NCBI RefSeq assembly: GCF_030580955.1
Contig: NZ_JAUQON010000001.1
Coordinates: forward strand, 744,001 to 808,000
Reading direction: 5' to 3'
Origin: Hymenobacter convexus
GTDB taxonomy: Bacteria; Bacteroidota; Bacteroidia; Cytophagales; Hymenobacteraceae
Length of the DNA stretch: 64,000 bases
Every line of letters begins with the position of its first letter. The stretch's first letter is position 1. Both the position numbers and the translations under genes were made by a program. The notes beneath the pieces were generated by a model, which was not told where the DNA came from, did no database searches, and worked only from the letters and a program-made list of their open reading frames with translations. This document shows positions 1 to 8,558 of this stretch, piece after piece.

Positions 1-492
1 CTGTACTTCAGTGGCAACGCGGCCGGCCTGGTGCGCGTGTTCACGGCCGCTACTTGCTCCACCGGGTTTGTGCAGGTGGCCTGCCGCGCCAGCGCGGGCG
101 CCAATACCAGCCTGGGCACCGTGGCCCTGACGGGCCTCACCGCCGGCCAGCGCTACTACCTGGCCGTGAGCGGCTACGCCAGCGCCGACCCCACCGGCCC
201 CTTCACCATCGGCCTCACGCCCCTCGGCACCCGCCCCCAAACCAACGCCGCCGCCCTCACGGTGTTCCCCAACCCCACGGCCACCGGCGCCTTCACCCTG
301 CGCCTGAGCGGCCTCGAAGCCCGCACCGGCCGCCTGCAGCTGCTCAACGCCCTGGGCCAGGTGGTGCGCGCCCAGCCGCTCACGGCCGCCCCGGAGCAGC
401 AGGTGAGCACCCGCGGGCTGGCCCCGGGCCTCTACACCCTGCTGGTGCAGGCCGGCGCCGAAACGCTGACTCGCAAGGTGGTGGTGGAGTAA
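1..492 (+). CDS. T9SS type A sorting domain protein, 3' part only
   Basis: The reading frame is open from the first base, so the gene starts upstream of the window. The visible 163 residues begin with a beta-rich stretch that ends in TGPFTIGLTPL, the kind of sequence found before a sorting domain. A type IX secretion C-terminal domain follows: FPNPTATGAFTLRL, then LLNALGQVV, then LAPGLYTLLVQ, ending KVVVE. In this family the domain directs the protein through the outer membrane by the T9SS and is removed by the sortase-like PorU. The catalytic or binding part of the protein lies outside the window, so its function cannot be stated. A strong hairpin follows the stop. Confidence 0.85.
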   Translation: MYFSGNAAGLVRVFTAATCSTGFVQVACRASAGANTSLGTVALTGLTAGQRYYLAVSGYASADPTGPFTIGLTPLGTRPQTNAAALTVFPNPTATGAFTLRLSGLEARTGRLQLLNALGQVVRAQPLTAAPEQQVSTRGLAPGLYTLLVQAGAETLTRKVVVE

Positions 493-513
493 AGCAGCCC
501 GAGTAATTCGGCC

Positions 514-577
514 ACTAAAAAAGCCGGAGGCATTTCCCGCGTTGATTCGCGTGGGAAATGCCTCCGGCTTTTTTAGC
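514..577. terminator. Bidirectional intrinsic terminator
   Basis: A near-perfect inverted repeat has arms CGCGGGAAATGCCTCCGGC-like on both sides of a short loop (about 541-546). It is flanked by A-runs on the left and T-runs on the right, so it can work on both strands. It sits between the convergent T9SS gene and the Ppx/GppA gene. Confidence 0.85.
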
Positions 578-599
578 GAGAAGGACCGTTAGTCAGCGG

Positions 600-1553
600 C
601 TACAGACCCAGCATTTCCGCCAGCACGCCTTCCTTCAGCGCATACGCCGAGGTCTGGATGCGCGTAATTTCCGTGATGCCCAGCACGTAGTCAATGAGCA
701 CGGCGGCCACCACCAGCATATCGGCCCGCATCGGCAGAATGCCCGGAATGGCCACGCGCTGCTCGTGGTTGCCGGCCAGCAGGTGGCGGTAGCTTTCCTG
801 GAAGCTACTCAGGCGTAGTTCGGTGCGCGGCGGCAGGTTGGCGTCGGTACGTAATTCGCCGAGCTGCATGTCGGCCAGGCTATCGAAACTGCCCGAGGCA
901 CCCACCAGGCTCACCGGCTGGTAGCGCCGCACAGCTTCGATAAGCGGTTCGAGAACGGTGCCGAGGTATTGCTGCTCGGCTTCCACCGCCGCGGCCGGAA
1001 ACACGCCGCTGGGGTCGGGAAAGAACTTGTCGAGCAGGCGCTGGGCCCCGATTTCGAAGCTCTGCTTCCAGAAAATGGTGGCTTGGTTGGCAATGATAAA
1101 CTCGACGGAACCGCCGCCGATGTCCATTATCAGGTGGTGCTCAGTGCCCAAGTCCACGGCCTGGCGCACACCTTCGCAGATGAGCTCCGCCTCGCGGTCG
1201 CCGGGAATGACGTTGACCTGGATGCCGGTTTGCTCGAAGATGTCGCGCACCAGCTCGGGGCCGTTTTTGGTCACGCGCATGGCGCTGGTGGCCGTGGCGC
1301 GCACCTCTTCCACCTCGTGCAATTCCATTTCTTCCTTGAAGCCGGCCAGCGTGTGCAGGGCCCGCGCATAGGGCTCCGGCGCGATGACGCCCTGGCTGAT
1401 GCCACCCTCGCCGAGACGTACGCCCACTTTGGTGCGCAGCAGCACCAGCGGTTTTTCGTCGGGCCGGGTGGGCATTTCCACGATAAGCAGGTGAAAGGTA
1501 TTGGTGCCCATGTCGATGAGGGCGACGCGGCGATGGGCGTGCGGTGTGTGCAT
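600..1553 (-). CDS. Ppx/GppA family exopolyphosphatase / pppGpp phosphatase
   Basis: This 317-residue protein has the actin-like ATPase fold signatures of the Ppx/GppA family: phosphate 1 loop DMGTNTFHLLI at residues 14-24, ATSAMR near residue 87, and the phosphate 2 loop MDIGGGSVEFI near residue 143. Family members split inorganic polyphosphate from the end or convert pppGpp to ppGpp. The short length, with only the two N-terminal domains, fits the one-module Bacteroidota and actinobacterial type rather than the 500-residue E. coli Ppx. It lies downstream of a methyltransferase gene on the same strand, separated by a palindromic repeat. Which of the two substrates it prefers cannot be read from sequence. 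Confidence 0.9.
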   Translation of the reverse strand: MHTPHAHRRVALIDMGTNTFHLLIVEMPTRPDEKPLVLLRTKVGVRLGEGGISQGVIAPEPYARALHTLAGFKEEMELHEVEEVRATATSAMRVTKNGPELVRDIFEQTGIQVNVIPGDREAELICEGVRQAVDLGTEHHLIMDIGGGSVEFIIANQATIFWKQSFEIGAQRLLDKFFPDPSGVFPAAAVEAEQQYLGTVLEPLIEAVRRYQPVSLVGASGSFDSLADMQLGELRTDANLPPRTELRLSSFQESYRHLLAGNHEQRVAIPGILPMRADMLVVAAVLIDYVLGITEITRIQTSAYALKEGVLAEMLGL

Positions 1554-1556
1554 GAA

Positions 1557-1642
1557 GTAGCGTGGACTTTTAGTCCGCGAGTTTAGCGAAGCAGTGGTGC
1601 AATACGGCTAATAGGCCGGCGCGGACTAAAAGTCCACGCTAC
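1557..1642. repeat. Palindromic intergenic repeat, family C, copy 1
   Basis: The arms at 1557-1579 and 1620-1642 are perfect 23-base inverted complements (GTAGCGTGGACTTTTAGTCC plus CGCG-type end), separated by a 40-base centre. The right arm overlaps the last codons and stop of the methyltransferase gene (1639). A second copy lies at 9743-9873 with the same GTAGCG-GGACTTT core. Confidence 0.85.
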
Positions 1643-2523
1643 GTGGCGAACCGGCAGAACGTGCCCAGCGGCAATTTCCGCTGCCCGGCATCGTGCAGGT
1701 AAATCTCGCCCAGCTCGCGCACGGCTTTCTCGCCGGGAAAAATGGCGGTGGTCAGGTTGTCGAGAATCAGGGCCGAGAAGCCCAGCGAGTACAGGTTCAC
1801 CACGAAGAAATGGTCCTCCGGGTCGAGAAGCTGCTGGCTGAGCTTGAGCATTTCGTTGAGCTCGTCTTCGAGCTGCCACTTCTCGCCATTCGGGCCGCGG
1901 CCGTAGGCGGGCGGGTCGAGGATGAGGCCCTGGTATTTGCTGCCGCGCTTCACCTCGCGCCGCACGTACTTCATGGCGTCTTCTACAAGCCAGCGCACGC
2001 CGTCGAGCTGGCTGGCCTCCATGTTGTCGCGGGCCCAGAAGTTCACCTGCTTCACCGAGTCGAGGTGCGTCACGTCGGCCCCGGCGGCGCGGGCGGCCAG
2101 CGTGGCCGCGCCGGTGTAAGCGAAAAGGTTGAGCACGCGCGGCAGCTTGGCGCGGCGCTTTTTCGTCTGGTTATAGATAAACTGCCAGTTGGGGTCCTGC
2201 TCCGGAAACAGGCCCACGTGCTTAAACGACGACAGGCCCAGGCGGAACTTCAGCTTCAGGCCATCGGGCCGCTCGTAGGCGATGACCCACTGCTCGGGCA
2301 TGCTGGGCTTGAGGCGCCACTGGCCCTTTTCGGTGGAGCCGGGGGCGCGGGCGAAGGCAGCATCGGCCTTTTCCCACTCCTTGAGCGGCAGGTGCGGGTC
2401 CCAGATGGCCTGCGGCTCGGGGCGAGCCAAGATGTATTTGCCAAAGCGCTCCAGCTTCTGGAAGTTGCCGGAGTCAATCAGCTCGTAGTCGGGCCAGGGG
2501 GAGGTGGTGAGGAAGTCGTACAT
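1639..2523 (-). CDS. Class I SAM-dependent methyltransferase (RlmI-like)
   Basis: The protein has 294 residues. SAM-binding motif I is NLFAYTGAATLAA and motif IV is LILDPPAYGRG. The DPPAY sequence is typical of RlmI/RlmK-type rRNA base methyltransferases of COG1092, so rRNA is the likely substrate, though this is inferred. I start at 2523 (MYDFLTTSPW) and not at an in-frame ATG 46 codons further upstream. The upstream part reads like non-coding sequence, and a TACCTTTG box lies at 2534-2541, ten bases before this ATG. The last bases overlap a palindromic repeat, and the Ppx/GppA gene follows on the same strand. Confidence 0.88.
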   Translation of the reverse strand: MYDFLTTSPWPDYELIDSGNFQKLERFGKYILARPEPQAIWDPHLPLKEWEKADAAFARAPGSTEKGQWRLKPSMPEQWVIAYERPDGLKLKFRLGLSSFKHVGLFPEQDPNWQFIYNQTKKRRAKLPRVLNLFAYTGAATLAARAAGADVTHLDSVKQVNFWARDNMEASQLDGVRWLVEDAMKYVRREVKRGSKYQGLILDPPAYGRGPNGEKWQLEDELNEMLKLSQQLLDPEDHFFVVNLYSLGFSALILDNLTTAIFPGEKAVRELGEIYLHDAGQRKLPLGTFCRFAT

Positions 2524-2532
2524 AAGCAGGGC

Positions 2533-2541
2533 GCAAAGGTA
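2533..2541 (-). promoter_or_regulatory. -7 promoter box TACCTTTGC
   Basis: Read on the minus strand this matches the Bacteroidota -7 consensus TAnnTTTG. It ends 10 bases before the ATG at 2523, so the leader would be only about 6 bases. No clear -33 TTG is seen. Confidence 0.6.
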
Positions 2542-2704
2542 GGGGCGAGGCCCGGTAGGGCAGGACGTTTGGGCAACGGTGCCGTAGCAACTGCCTGCCG
2601 CAACGCTGAAGGCTAAAAGAGCAGTTGGTCGCCTCCGCAGCCACGTTGGCGGCTTCTCCAATTCGATTAGGCGAAGCCCGCCCGGCCACCTGCGGGCAGA
2701 ACAC

Positions 2705-2713
2705 TAGCTTTGC
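2705..2713 (+). promoter_or_regulatory. -7 promoter box TAGCTTTGC, probably leaderless
   Basis: This is an exact TAnnTTTG match with four bases between TTTG and the ATG at 2717. In Bacteroidota the start of transcription lies only a few bases after this box, so it should fall at or next to the ATG. Confidence 0.6.
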
Positions 2714-2716
2714 CGG

Positions 2717-4537
2717 ATGCTGCCCGCCAACCGCCAGAAGTTAGCTGCACTGCTCGTTCTACTGCTCATCGGCCTGGCCGTGGTGTGGTGGTGGCGCCGC
2801 ACGCCCGTGCCCGGCGTGGGCGCTATTCTTCTGCCCGAAACCTACACGCCGAAGCGGACGGCCTTCTGGCCGCATCGGGGCCGCATTCTCGACCGCAACG
2901 ACTCGGTGCTGGCCTATACCGGCCCGCGCTACCTGCTCGTGCTGCCGCGTTGGGGCCGGCTCGATTCCACCCGCCTCAACCGCCTGCTGGGCTGGCCCGA
3001 CAGCGCCTTTGAGTACCGCAGCCGCGACCTGCGCCGCCGCGAATTGCCCTTGCAGCTCGATTTAACGGCTTCCGAATACGACATCCTGCGCCGCCACCGC
3101 CGCGAGTGGCCCCGGTTCACGCTGCGCGAATACACCGCCCGCAACTACGCCACGCACGTGGCCGCGCCCGTGCTGGGCTACGCCTATGCCAACGCCCAGC
3201 CCTTCCTCTACCAGGCGCAGCGCCTGGCGCGGGGCCGCTTCTACCGCCTGCGCAACGGCGGCCTCGAAACCTACTACAACGGCCTGCTGAAAGGCAGCTT
3301 CGGCGCCTACCACCCGCTGCTGGACGCCCTGAACCAGCCCCACGGCACCTGGGCCGCCGACACCATATACCACCCCGGCCAGGACCTGCATCTCAGCCTC
3401 GACACCGAATTGCAGGCCTACGCCGAGCGCATCATGCACGAGCGCAAAGGCTACATTGTGGCCCTCGACCCCGCCACCGGCGAAATCCTCTGCTATGTGT
3501 CGGCCCCCACTTACGACCCCGCCACCATCACCGCCCTCAGCCGGGGCCGCGAGCGCAGTGCCCTGCTGCTCAGCGAGGACATGCCGCTGCTCAACCGTGC
3601 CGCCCTGCAGGCCAGTCCGCCCGGCTCGGTGTTTAAGCTGGTGAACGCGGCCGTGGCCCTGCAATTGGGTAGCATCACGGCCGAAACCGGTTTTCGTTGC
3701 GACCAGTCGCTCATCAACTGCGTGCACGAGCACCCCAACGCCCGCAACCTCACCCAGGCCCTCAAATACAGCTGCAACCCCTACTTCTACCAAGTATTGC
3801 GCAACGTGGTGAACAACGTACCCGATACCCTCGCGCAGCCAGTCGATACCTGCGCTCAGCGCCACCTGAACCTAGCCGCCTGGACGCGGCACGTCCGGTC
3901 CTTCGGCCTCGATACACTGCTGGGCGTCGACCTGCCGCAGGAGCGCCCCGGCTTCATCCCCACGCCCGCCTACTACGACAAGCGCCGCGGCCGCTGCGGC
4001 TGGACCTACGGCAGCATCTATTCCCTCAGCATCGGCCAGGGCGAAATCAACCTCACCGGCCTGCAAATGGCCAACGTGCAGGCCATCATCGCCAACCGCG
4101 GCTACTACTACATCCCGCATTTCGTGCGCAGCGTGGGCATCAGCGGCCCGCTGCCCCGCTTCCGCGAGCAGCACCACACGCTGGTCGATAGCATACATTT
4201 TGCCGAGCTCATTCCCGGGATGGTGGCGGCTCTGCGCCGCGGCGGCACCGCCGAATTAGCCAACCTCGACGACGTAGGTATTTCGGTTGCTGGCAAAACC
4301 GGCACCGTGCAAAACGACGAAGGTGACGACCACGCCACCTTCGCCGGCTTCGCCCCGGCCGAAAAGCCAAAAATTGTGGTGGCCGTCTACATCGAAAACG
4401 CGGGTTTTGGGGGCCTCTCCGCCGCCCCTTGTGCCGCACTCATTATGGAAAAATACCTGCGCGGCAAAGTCGCCAAAAAGCGCAAGCGCTGGGAAAACTG
4501 GCTGCGTTGCGGCGATTTGGCTGAGCAGGGCCATTGA
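2717..4537 (+). CDS. Penicillin-binding protein 2-like transpeptidase
   Basis: This 606-residue protein has one N-terminal membrane helix (residues about 9-25, ending WWWRR), a dimerisation-type N-domain beginning RGRILDRND, and a penicillin-binding transpeptidase domain. The three active-site motifs are present: SVFK with Ser304, SCN at 352-354 and KTG at 527-529. It is therefore a D,D-transpeptidase of class B cross-linking peptidoglycan in the periplasm, most like PBP2 of the elongation machinery. The usual mreC, mreD and rodA partners are not beside it. Transcription probably starts at the ATG (box at 2705). A palindromic repeat and dapF, which makes the meso-diaminopimelate used in cross-links, follow. 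Confidence 0.92.
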   Translation: MLPANRQKLAALLVLLLIGLAVVWWWRRTPVPGVGAILLPETYTPKRTAFWPHRGRILDRNDSVLAYTGPRYLLVLPRWGRLDSTRLNRLLGWPDSAFEYRSRDLRRRELPLQLDLTASEYDILRRHRREWPRFTLREYTARNYATHVAAPVLGYAYANAQPFLYQAQRLARGRFYRLRNGGLETYYNGLLKGSFGAYHPLLDALNQPHGTWAADTIYHPGQDLHLSLDTELQAYAERIMHERKGYIVALDPATGEILCYVSAPTYDPATITALSRGRERSALLLSEDMPLLNRAALQASPPGSVFKLVNAAVALQLGSITAETGFRCDQSLINCVHEHPNARNLTQALKYSCNPYFYQVLRNVVNNVPDTLAQPVDTCAQRHLNLAAWTRHVRSFGLDTLLGVDLPQERPGFIPTPAYYDKRRGRCGWTYGSIYSLSIGQGEINLTGLQMANVQAIIANRGYYYIPHFVRSVGISGPLPRFREQHHTLVDSIHFAELIPGMVAALRRGGTAELANLDDVGISVAGKTGTVQNDEGDDHATFAGFAPAEKPKIVVAVYIENAGFGGLSAAPCAALIMEKYLRGKVAKKRKRWENWLRCGDLAEQGH

Positions 4538-4592
4538 GGAACGAAATGCTGGGGCGGCGGTTTCTTTGCAGCAGAACGTCATGCTATGGAAC

Positions 4593-4682
4593 GTCATGCT
4601 GAGCGCAGCCGAAGCATCTCTACTGCAACAGTAAAATCAATTACTCTCACGGTAGAGATGCTTCGGCTGCGCTCAGCATGAC
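4593..4682. repeat. Palindromic intergenic repeat, family A, copy 1
   Basis: Perfect 31-base arms at 4593-4623 and 4652-4682 carry the family core CATGCTGAGCGCAG-CGAAGC. A short direct duplication (AACGTCATGCT) precedes the left arm at 4575-4600. It lies between the PBP2 and dapF genes. Confidence 0.9.
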
Positions 4683-4715
4683 AGTCTTTTTCGATTGAAG
4701 ATATTTAATACTCAA

Positions 4716-5516
4716 ATGCAATTCCACAAATACCAGGGCACCGGCAACGACTTCGTCATCATCGACGACCGCGCCCGCCAATTCGACGAAACCGACCAGG
4801 CCCGCATTGCCCACCTCTGCCACCGCCGCTTCGGCATCGGGGCCGATGGGCTGATGCTGCTGCGCAACAAGGACGGCTACGACTTCGAGATGGTGTATTT
4901 CAACGCCGACGGCCTGCCCAGCTCCATGTGCGGCAACGGCGGCCGCTGCCTCGTGGCCTTCGCCAAGTTCCTGGGCGTGATTCAGGACCAGGCCCATTTC
5001 CTGGCCGTGGACGGCCCTCACGATGCCCGCGTAGAATCCGACGGCACCGTGCGCCTCAAAATGATTGACGTGGCTGCCCCGCAGGAAGCCGAAGTAGGGG
5101 AGGAGGGCGACGTGTTCCTGCACACCGGCTCGCCCCACCACGTCCACTTCCTCGACCCCGAAGAGCACCCCACGCTGGCTGAATTCAACGTCTTCGCCGC
5201 CGGCCACGACATCCGCTACGACCAAGCCTACGACCCCGCCGGCACCAACGTCAACTTCGTGGAAGTGCCCGCTGACCCCGCCCACCCCTGGCCCGTGCGC
5301 ACCTACGAGCGCGGCGTGGAGGACGAAACCTTCTCCTGCGGCACCGGCGTCACGGCCGTGGCCCTGGCCGCTTCCCAGCGCGGTGCCGCCTCGCCGGTGC
5401 GCCTGCGCACGCCCGGCGGCGAGCTGGCCGTCTCCTTCGAGCCCCGGCCCGACGGCGGTTTCACCAACGTGTGGCTGAGCGGCCCGGCCGTGCGGGTTTT
5501 TTCAGGACAAATCTGA
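4716..5516 (+). CDS. dapF: Diaminopimelate epimerase
   Basis: This 266-residue enzyme interconverts LL- and meso-diaminopimelate, the last steps toward lysine and the peptidoglycan cross-link residue. The N-terminus FHKYQGTGNDF is the family signature. The two catalytic cysteines are seen as MCGNGGR (Cys72) and SCGTG (Cys208), the two-base pair of this cofactor-independent racemase fold. I chose the ATG at 4716. The TTG seven codons upstream adds a tail that is not conserved and runs into the repeat-derived region. Placement after a penicillin-binding protein fits a cell-wall role, but a repeat separates the two. Confidence 0.95.
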   Translation: MQFHKYQGTGNDFVIIDDRARQFDETDQARIAHLCHRRFGIGADGLMLLRNKDGYDFEMVYFNADGLPSSMCGNGGRCLVAFAKFLGVIQDQAHFLAVDGPHDARVESDGTVRLKMIDVAAPQEAEVGEEGDVFLHTGSPHHVHFLDPEEHPTLAEFNVFAAGHDIRYDQAYDPAGTNVNFVEVPADPAHPWPVRTYERGVEDETFSCGTGVTAVALAASQRGAASPVRLRTPGGELAVSFEPRPDGGFTNVWLSGPAVRVFSGQI

Positions 5517-5528
5517 GTGTTCTGAAGG

Positions 5529-6257
5529 CTACTCGGCGTTGGGGCCTTGCAGGCGGTTGGCATCGTCGTTGAGAGGTAGGGCGCCGGATAAGCGGCCTTG
5601 CATCTTGCGGAGCCAGTGCTGGCCCAGCGCGGGGCAGGCGGCCAGTGCTGCTACCAGGGCCCGGTTGTGGCGCTGCTCGTACTTAGCGCTGTTGGCGCGC
5701 GCCACGGTCCATTCGGGATAAGGGCGTTCCAGCAATTCCAGGCTGCTGCTGAGCTGGATGCGGCCGGGCGCGAGCACGCGCATATACCAGCCAGTGAAGC
5801 CGGTTTCCTGCAGCCACTGAGAAAGCAGCGGCGCCTGCCAGCGGCGAGCAATTTTCCAGCAGGGCGAGCGAGGCTGAGAAATCTGCACCGTGGCCTCCCC
5901 GAACTGGAAAATGTCGCCGATGCAGACGTCGGCTTCTGCCCAGGTGCCCGCCAGCGTCAGGTTTTCGCCGAAGCTGCCCGCAACCATTGGCTGGTCCATT
6001 TGCGCACTCCAGTGCGCGTAATGCACGCCTGGATAAACGCAGAGGGCCTGGTCGGGCCCGCCGTGGTTGCGCAGGTCGGCTTGCTCGTCACCGTCAATGT
6101 TCAGCTCCGACAGCCACTGCGGTTCGGTTATCGGCTCCTTCAGCAGGGCGGTGGTCCAGGTTCGGTGCAGCGGGTTGGTGGCGCCGGGTTCGCCCAGGGT
6201 GCGGGGGCGGCCCACTTGCAGCGAAGCCAGCGGCAGGGTGAGTAGTGGAGCAGGCAT
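5529..6257 (-). CDS. MOSC domain protein (YiiM-like)
   Basis: The protein has 242 residues. MOSC family marks are LRNHGGPDQALCVYP, SFGENLTLAG and the conserved cysteine in PRSPCWKI. MOSC proteins handle molybdenum-cofactor sulfur or act in reductive detoxification of N-hydroxylated bases, as YiiM does in E. coli. The length and C-terminal three-helix region (SAKYEQRHNRALVAALAA) fit the YiiM type. The start is uncertain: ATG at 6257 begins just before the conserved domain, while an in-frame ATG at 6305 would add 16 residues. It converges on dapF with 12 bases between the stops. Confidence 0.85.
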   Translation of the reverse strand: MPAPLLTLPLASLQVGRPRTLGEPGATNPLHRTWTTALLKEPITEPQWLSELNIDGDEQADLRNHGGPDQALCVYPGVHYAHWSAQMDQPMVAGSFGENLTLAGTWAEADVCIGDIFQFGEATVQISQPRSPCWKIARRWQAPLLSQWLQETGFTGWYMRVLAPGRIQLSSSLELLERPYPEWTVARANSAKYEQRHNRALVAALAACPALGQHWLRKMQGRLSGALPLNDDANRLQGPNAE

Positions 6258-6460
6258 GTCGTTAAGAAAGTAAAGGATTTGCGTGCCAACGGGAAACGAG
6301 GCCATTAAAGTATCGCTAGGAAGCAATGGCCGCCGCTGCTTGGTGTAGAATGCCCGGTTGGTTTTAGCGTCCTTTGGCTAATTCGTGCAGTAGCGCGCTT
6401 AGCCCGTCAGCCTCGCTTCTGGACGTACCAGACGAACTTCTTCCAAATTCTCACTCCCCA

Positions 6461-6982
6461 ATGCCGGTTTCGCCCCTCATCCGCCTCCGCGCCCTCGAAC
6501 CTACCGACCTCGATTTTCTCTACCAACTGGAGAATGACCGCGACATCTGGGGCGTGTCGGACACCCTGGCGCCAATGTCGCGCCACGCACTGCGCGAGTA
6601 CCTGGCCCACGCCACTACGGATATATACGTAGTGCGGCAGCTGCGCCAGGTGATTACTACTGAAATTGGCCAGATTCCGGTGGGCGTCATCGACCTTTTT
6701 GAGTACGACCCGTTGCACCAGCGGGCCGGCGTGGGCATTACCATTTTGGCCAGCGAGCGGCGCCACGGCTACGCCCGCCAGGCCCTTGCGTCACTGCAGA
6801 AATACGCCCGCGAGGTGTTGCGGCTGCACCAGATTTATGCTACCGTCGGGGCCAGTAACCAAGGCAGTATGAGGCTGTTTCGGGCGGCGGGCTTTCGGCG
6901 CGTGGGCACGCGCCGGCAATGGTTGCGCACCGCCGATGGCTGGGCCGACGCCGTGGAGTGGCAGTGTTTGTTGGGTGAATAA
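6461..6982 (+). CDS. GNAT family N-acetyltransferase (RimJ/RimL-like)
   Basis: This 173-residue protein starts with IRLRALEPTDLDFLYQLEND, the usual opening of RimJ/RimL-type acetyltransferases. It has the acetyl-CoA loop near ERRHGYARQAL and the C-terminal motif TVGASNQGSMRLFRAAGF. Family members transfer acetyl groups to protein N-termini, spermidine or small amines, and the substrate cannot be told here. The ATG at 6461 is preferred to one 29 codons upstream, because the intervening residues are serine- and proline-rich and unlike the family. It stands alone between a minus-strand MOSC gene and a glycosyltransferase. Confidence 0.85.
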   Translation: MPVSPLIRLRALEPTDLDFLYQLENDRDIWGVSDTLAPMSRHALREYLAHATTDIYVVRQLRQVITTEIGQIPVGVIDLFEYDPLHQRAGVGITILASERRHGYARQALASLQKYAREVLRLHQIYATVGASNQGSMRLFRAAGFRRVGTRRQWLRTADGWADAVEWQCLLGE

Positions 6983-7166
6983 TCCAATGCATAAAACAGG
7001 ATTTTATAGATATATTACTGTTTACATGCTTGCCAACGGGATATTCCGTGTTTAAGCTCAACCATATCCTTCGGCCCGGCGGCTGCGTATAGGGTGGCAA
7101 GCGCCCCGGTTATTATCCTGTTATTACTCCGGAGCGGCGCGAAACTCCTTCTTCTCGCCTGTTTTC
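6983..7166. other. AT-richer intergenic region
   Basis: This 184-base gap lies between the acetyltransferase and glycosyltransferase genes. It is clearly AT-richer than its surroundings at 6990-7040. I see no convincing -7 box, hairpin or small gene in it; a promoter for the glycosyltransferase is expected here. Confidence 0.4.
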
Positions 7167-8462
7167 ATGCCCCCTTCATCGACGGTGGAAGCGCCTTTGC
7201 GTGCCTCTGCCACCGCTGCCCGGCCCAGCGCATCAGCCGCCGAAACCACTGCCCCTTACACCCTGCCCGACCTGGTTTGCTTTGCGCATTTGCATTGGGA
7301 CTTTGTGTGGCAGCGGCCCCAGCATTTGCTTTCCCGCTTCGCCCAGCACGGCCGCGTGTTTTACGTGGAAGATGCGTTTTACCACAACGACGACCTCATC
7401 GAGCCGCACGTTGAAATCAAAGAGCGGGACAACGGCGTGAAAGTGGTGGTGGTGCACTTGCCCCAGCGCCTCCGGGCCGATGAAGCGGCCGCCGACCAGG
7501 CTCAGTTTGAAGTTCTCAGCCATTATTTCAACGAGCAAGGCGTTCGGGAGTACATTTTCTGGTACTACACGCCGATGGCCCTCGGCAAGTCGCGCCAGTT
7601 CACGCCCAAGCTCACCGTATACGATTGCATGGACGAACTGGCAGCCTTCAAATTCGCGCCGCCCGAGTTGAAAAAGCGCGAGCAGGAATTATTCACCAAA
7701 GCCGACCTGGTATTCACTGGCGGCCATACGCTCTACGAATCGAAGCGCGAGCAACACCCCGACGCGCACCCTTTCCCCAGCAGCATCGACAAGGCCCACT
7801 TTGGCCAGGCCCGCGGCCCGCTGGCCGAGCCCGCCGACCAAGCCGGCATTGCGCACCCGCGCATCGGCTTCTTCGGCGTGGTCGATGAGCGGTTGGACAT
7901 TGAGTTGCTGCGCGAACTTTCGCAGGCGCACCCAGAGTGGCAGTTTGTCATCATCGGGCCGGTGGTCAAGATTGACCCCGCCATTTTGCCCCGCACGGCC
8001 AACGTGCATTACCTCGGCGGCAAAGACTACAAGGAACTGCCCGCCTATTTGAAGGGTTGGGATGTGGCGACGCTTTTGTTTGCGGATAACGAGAGCACCA
8101 AATTCATTTCGCCCACTAAAACCCCCGAGTACCTCGCCGCCGGCAACCCCGTGGTGAGCACGCCCATCCGCGACGTGGTGCGCCCCTACGGCGACCTCAA
8201 CCTCGTCCAGATTGCTGACAATGCCGCCGATTTCGGCAAGGCCATCACCAAGGCCCTCACCCAGCGCGAAGATGCCGACTGGCGGAAGCGCACCGACGAT
8301 TACCTAGCCACCATCTCGTGGGACCAGACTTGGCAGCAAATGGTGGACCTGATGCAGGCCCGCCTGACCGCCAAAACCCCCGACGCCGCCACCACCACGC
8401 AGGCCCACGAGCCGCTGATGGCCCCCAAAGTGTCGGAAGTAACCCTGCCGCCCGTTTCGTAG
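7167..8462 (+). CDS. GT-B fold glycosyltransferase
   Basis: The protein has 431 residues. After a low-complexity Ala/Thr/Ser/Pro tail of about 30 residues comes HWDFVWQRPQHLLSRFA, the N-terminal signature of a group of GT-B (family 1/4-like) transferases. The second Rossmann half starts near RIGFFGVVDERLD. The donor-binding part SPTKTPEYLAAGNPVVST carries the conserved glutamate. No signal peptide or membrane helix is present, so it acts in the cytoplasm. The next gene makes UDP-galactofuranose, so transfer of a galactofuranose or related sugar to a surface glycan is a fair inference, not a demonstrated one. The N-terminal start could lie further downstream in the low-complexity part. Confidence 0.85.
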   Translation: MPPSSTVEAPLRASATAARPSASAAETTAPYTLPDLVCFAHLHWDFVWQRPQHLLSRFAQHGRVFYVEDAFYHNDDLIEPHVEIKERDNGVKVVVVHLPQRLRADEAAADQAQFEVLSHYFNEQGVREYIFWYYTPMALGKSRQFTPKLTVYDCMDELAAFKFAPPELKKREQELFTKADLVFTGGHTLYESKREQHPDAHPFPSSIDKAHFGQARGPLAEPADQAGIAHPRIGFFGVVDERLDIELLRELSQAHPEWQFVIIGPVVKIDPAILPRTANVHYLGGKDYKELPAYLKGWDVATLLFADNESTKFISPTKTPEYLAAGNPVVSTPIRDVVRPYGDLNLVQIADNAADFGKAITKALTQREDADWRKRTDDYLATISWDQTWQQMVDLMQARLTAKTPDAATTTQAHEPLMAPKVSEVTLPPVS

Positions 8463-8558
8463 TCGACAGTCGTTCATGCGACCTACAGACGGCCAGTTCC
8501 TTATTGCCTCATTCCCTCCCGATAGTCCCTTCCTTACACAATCCATACCCTACGCACC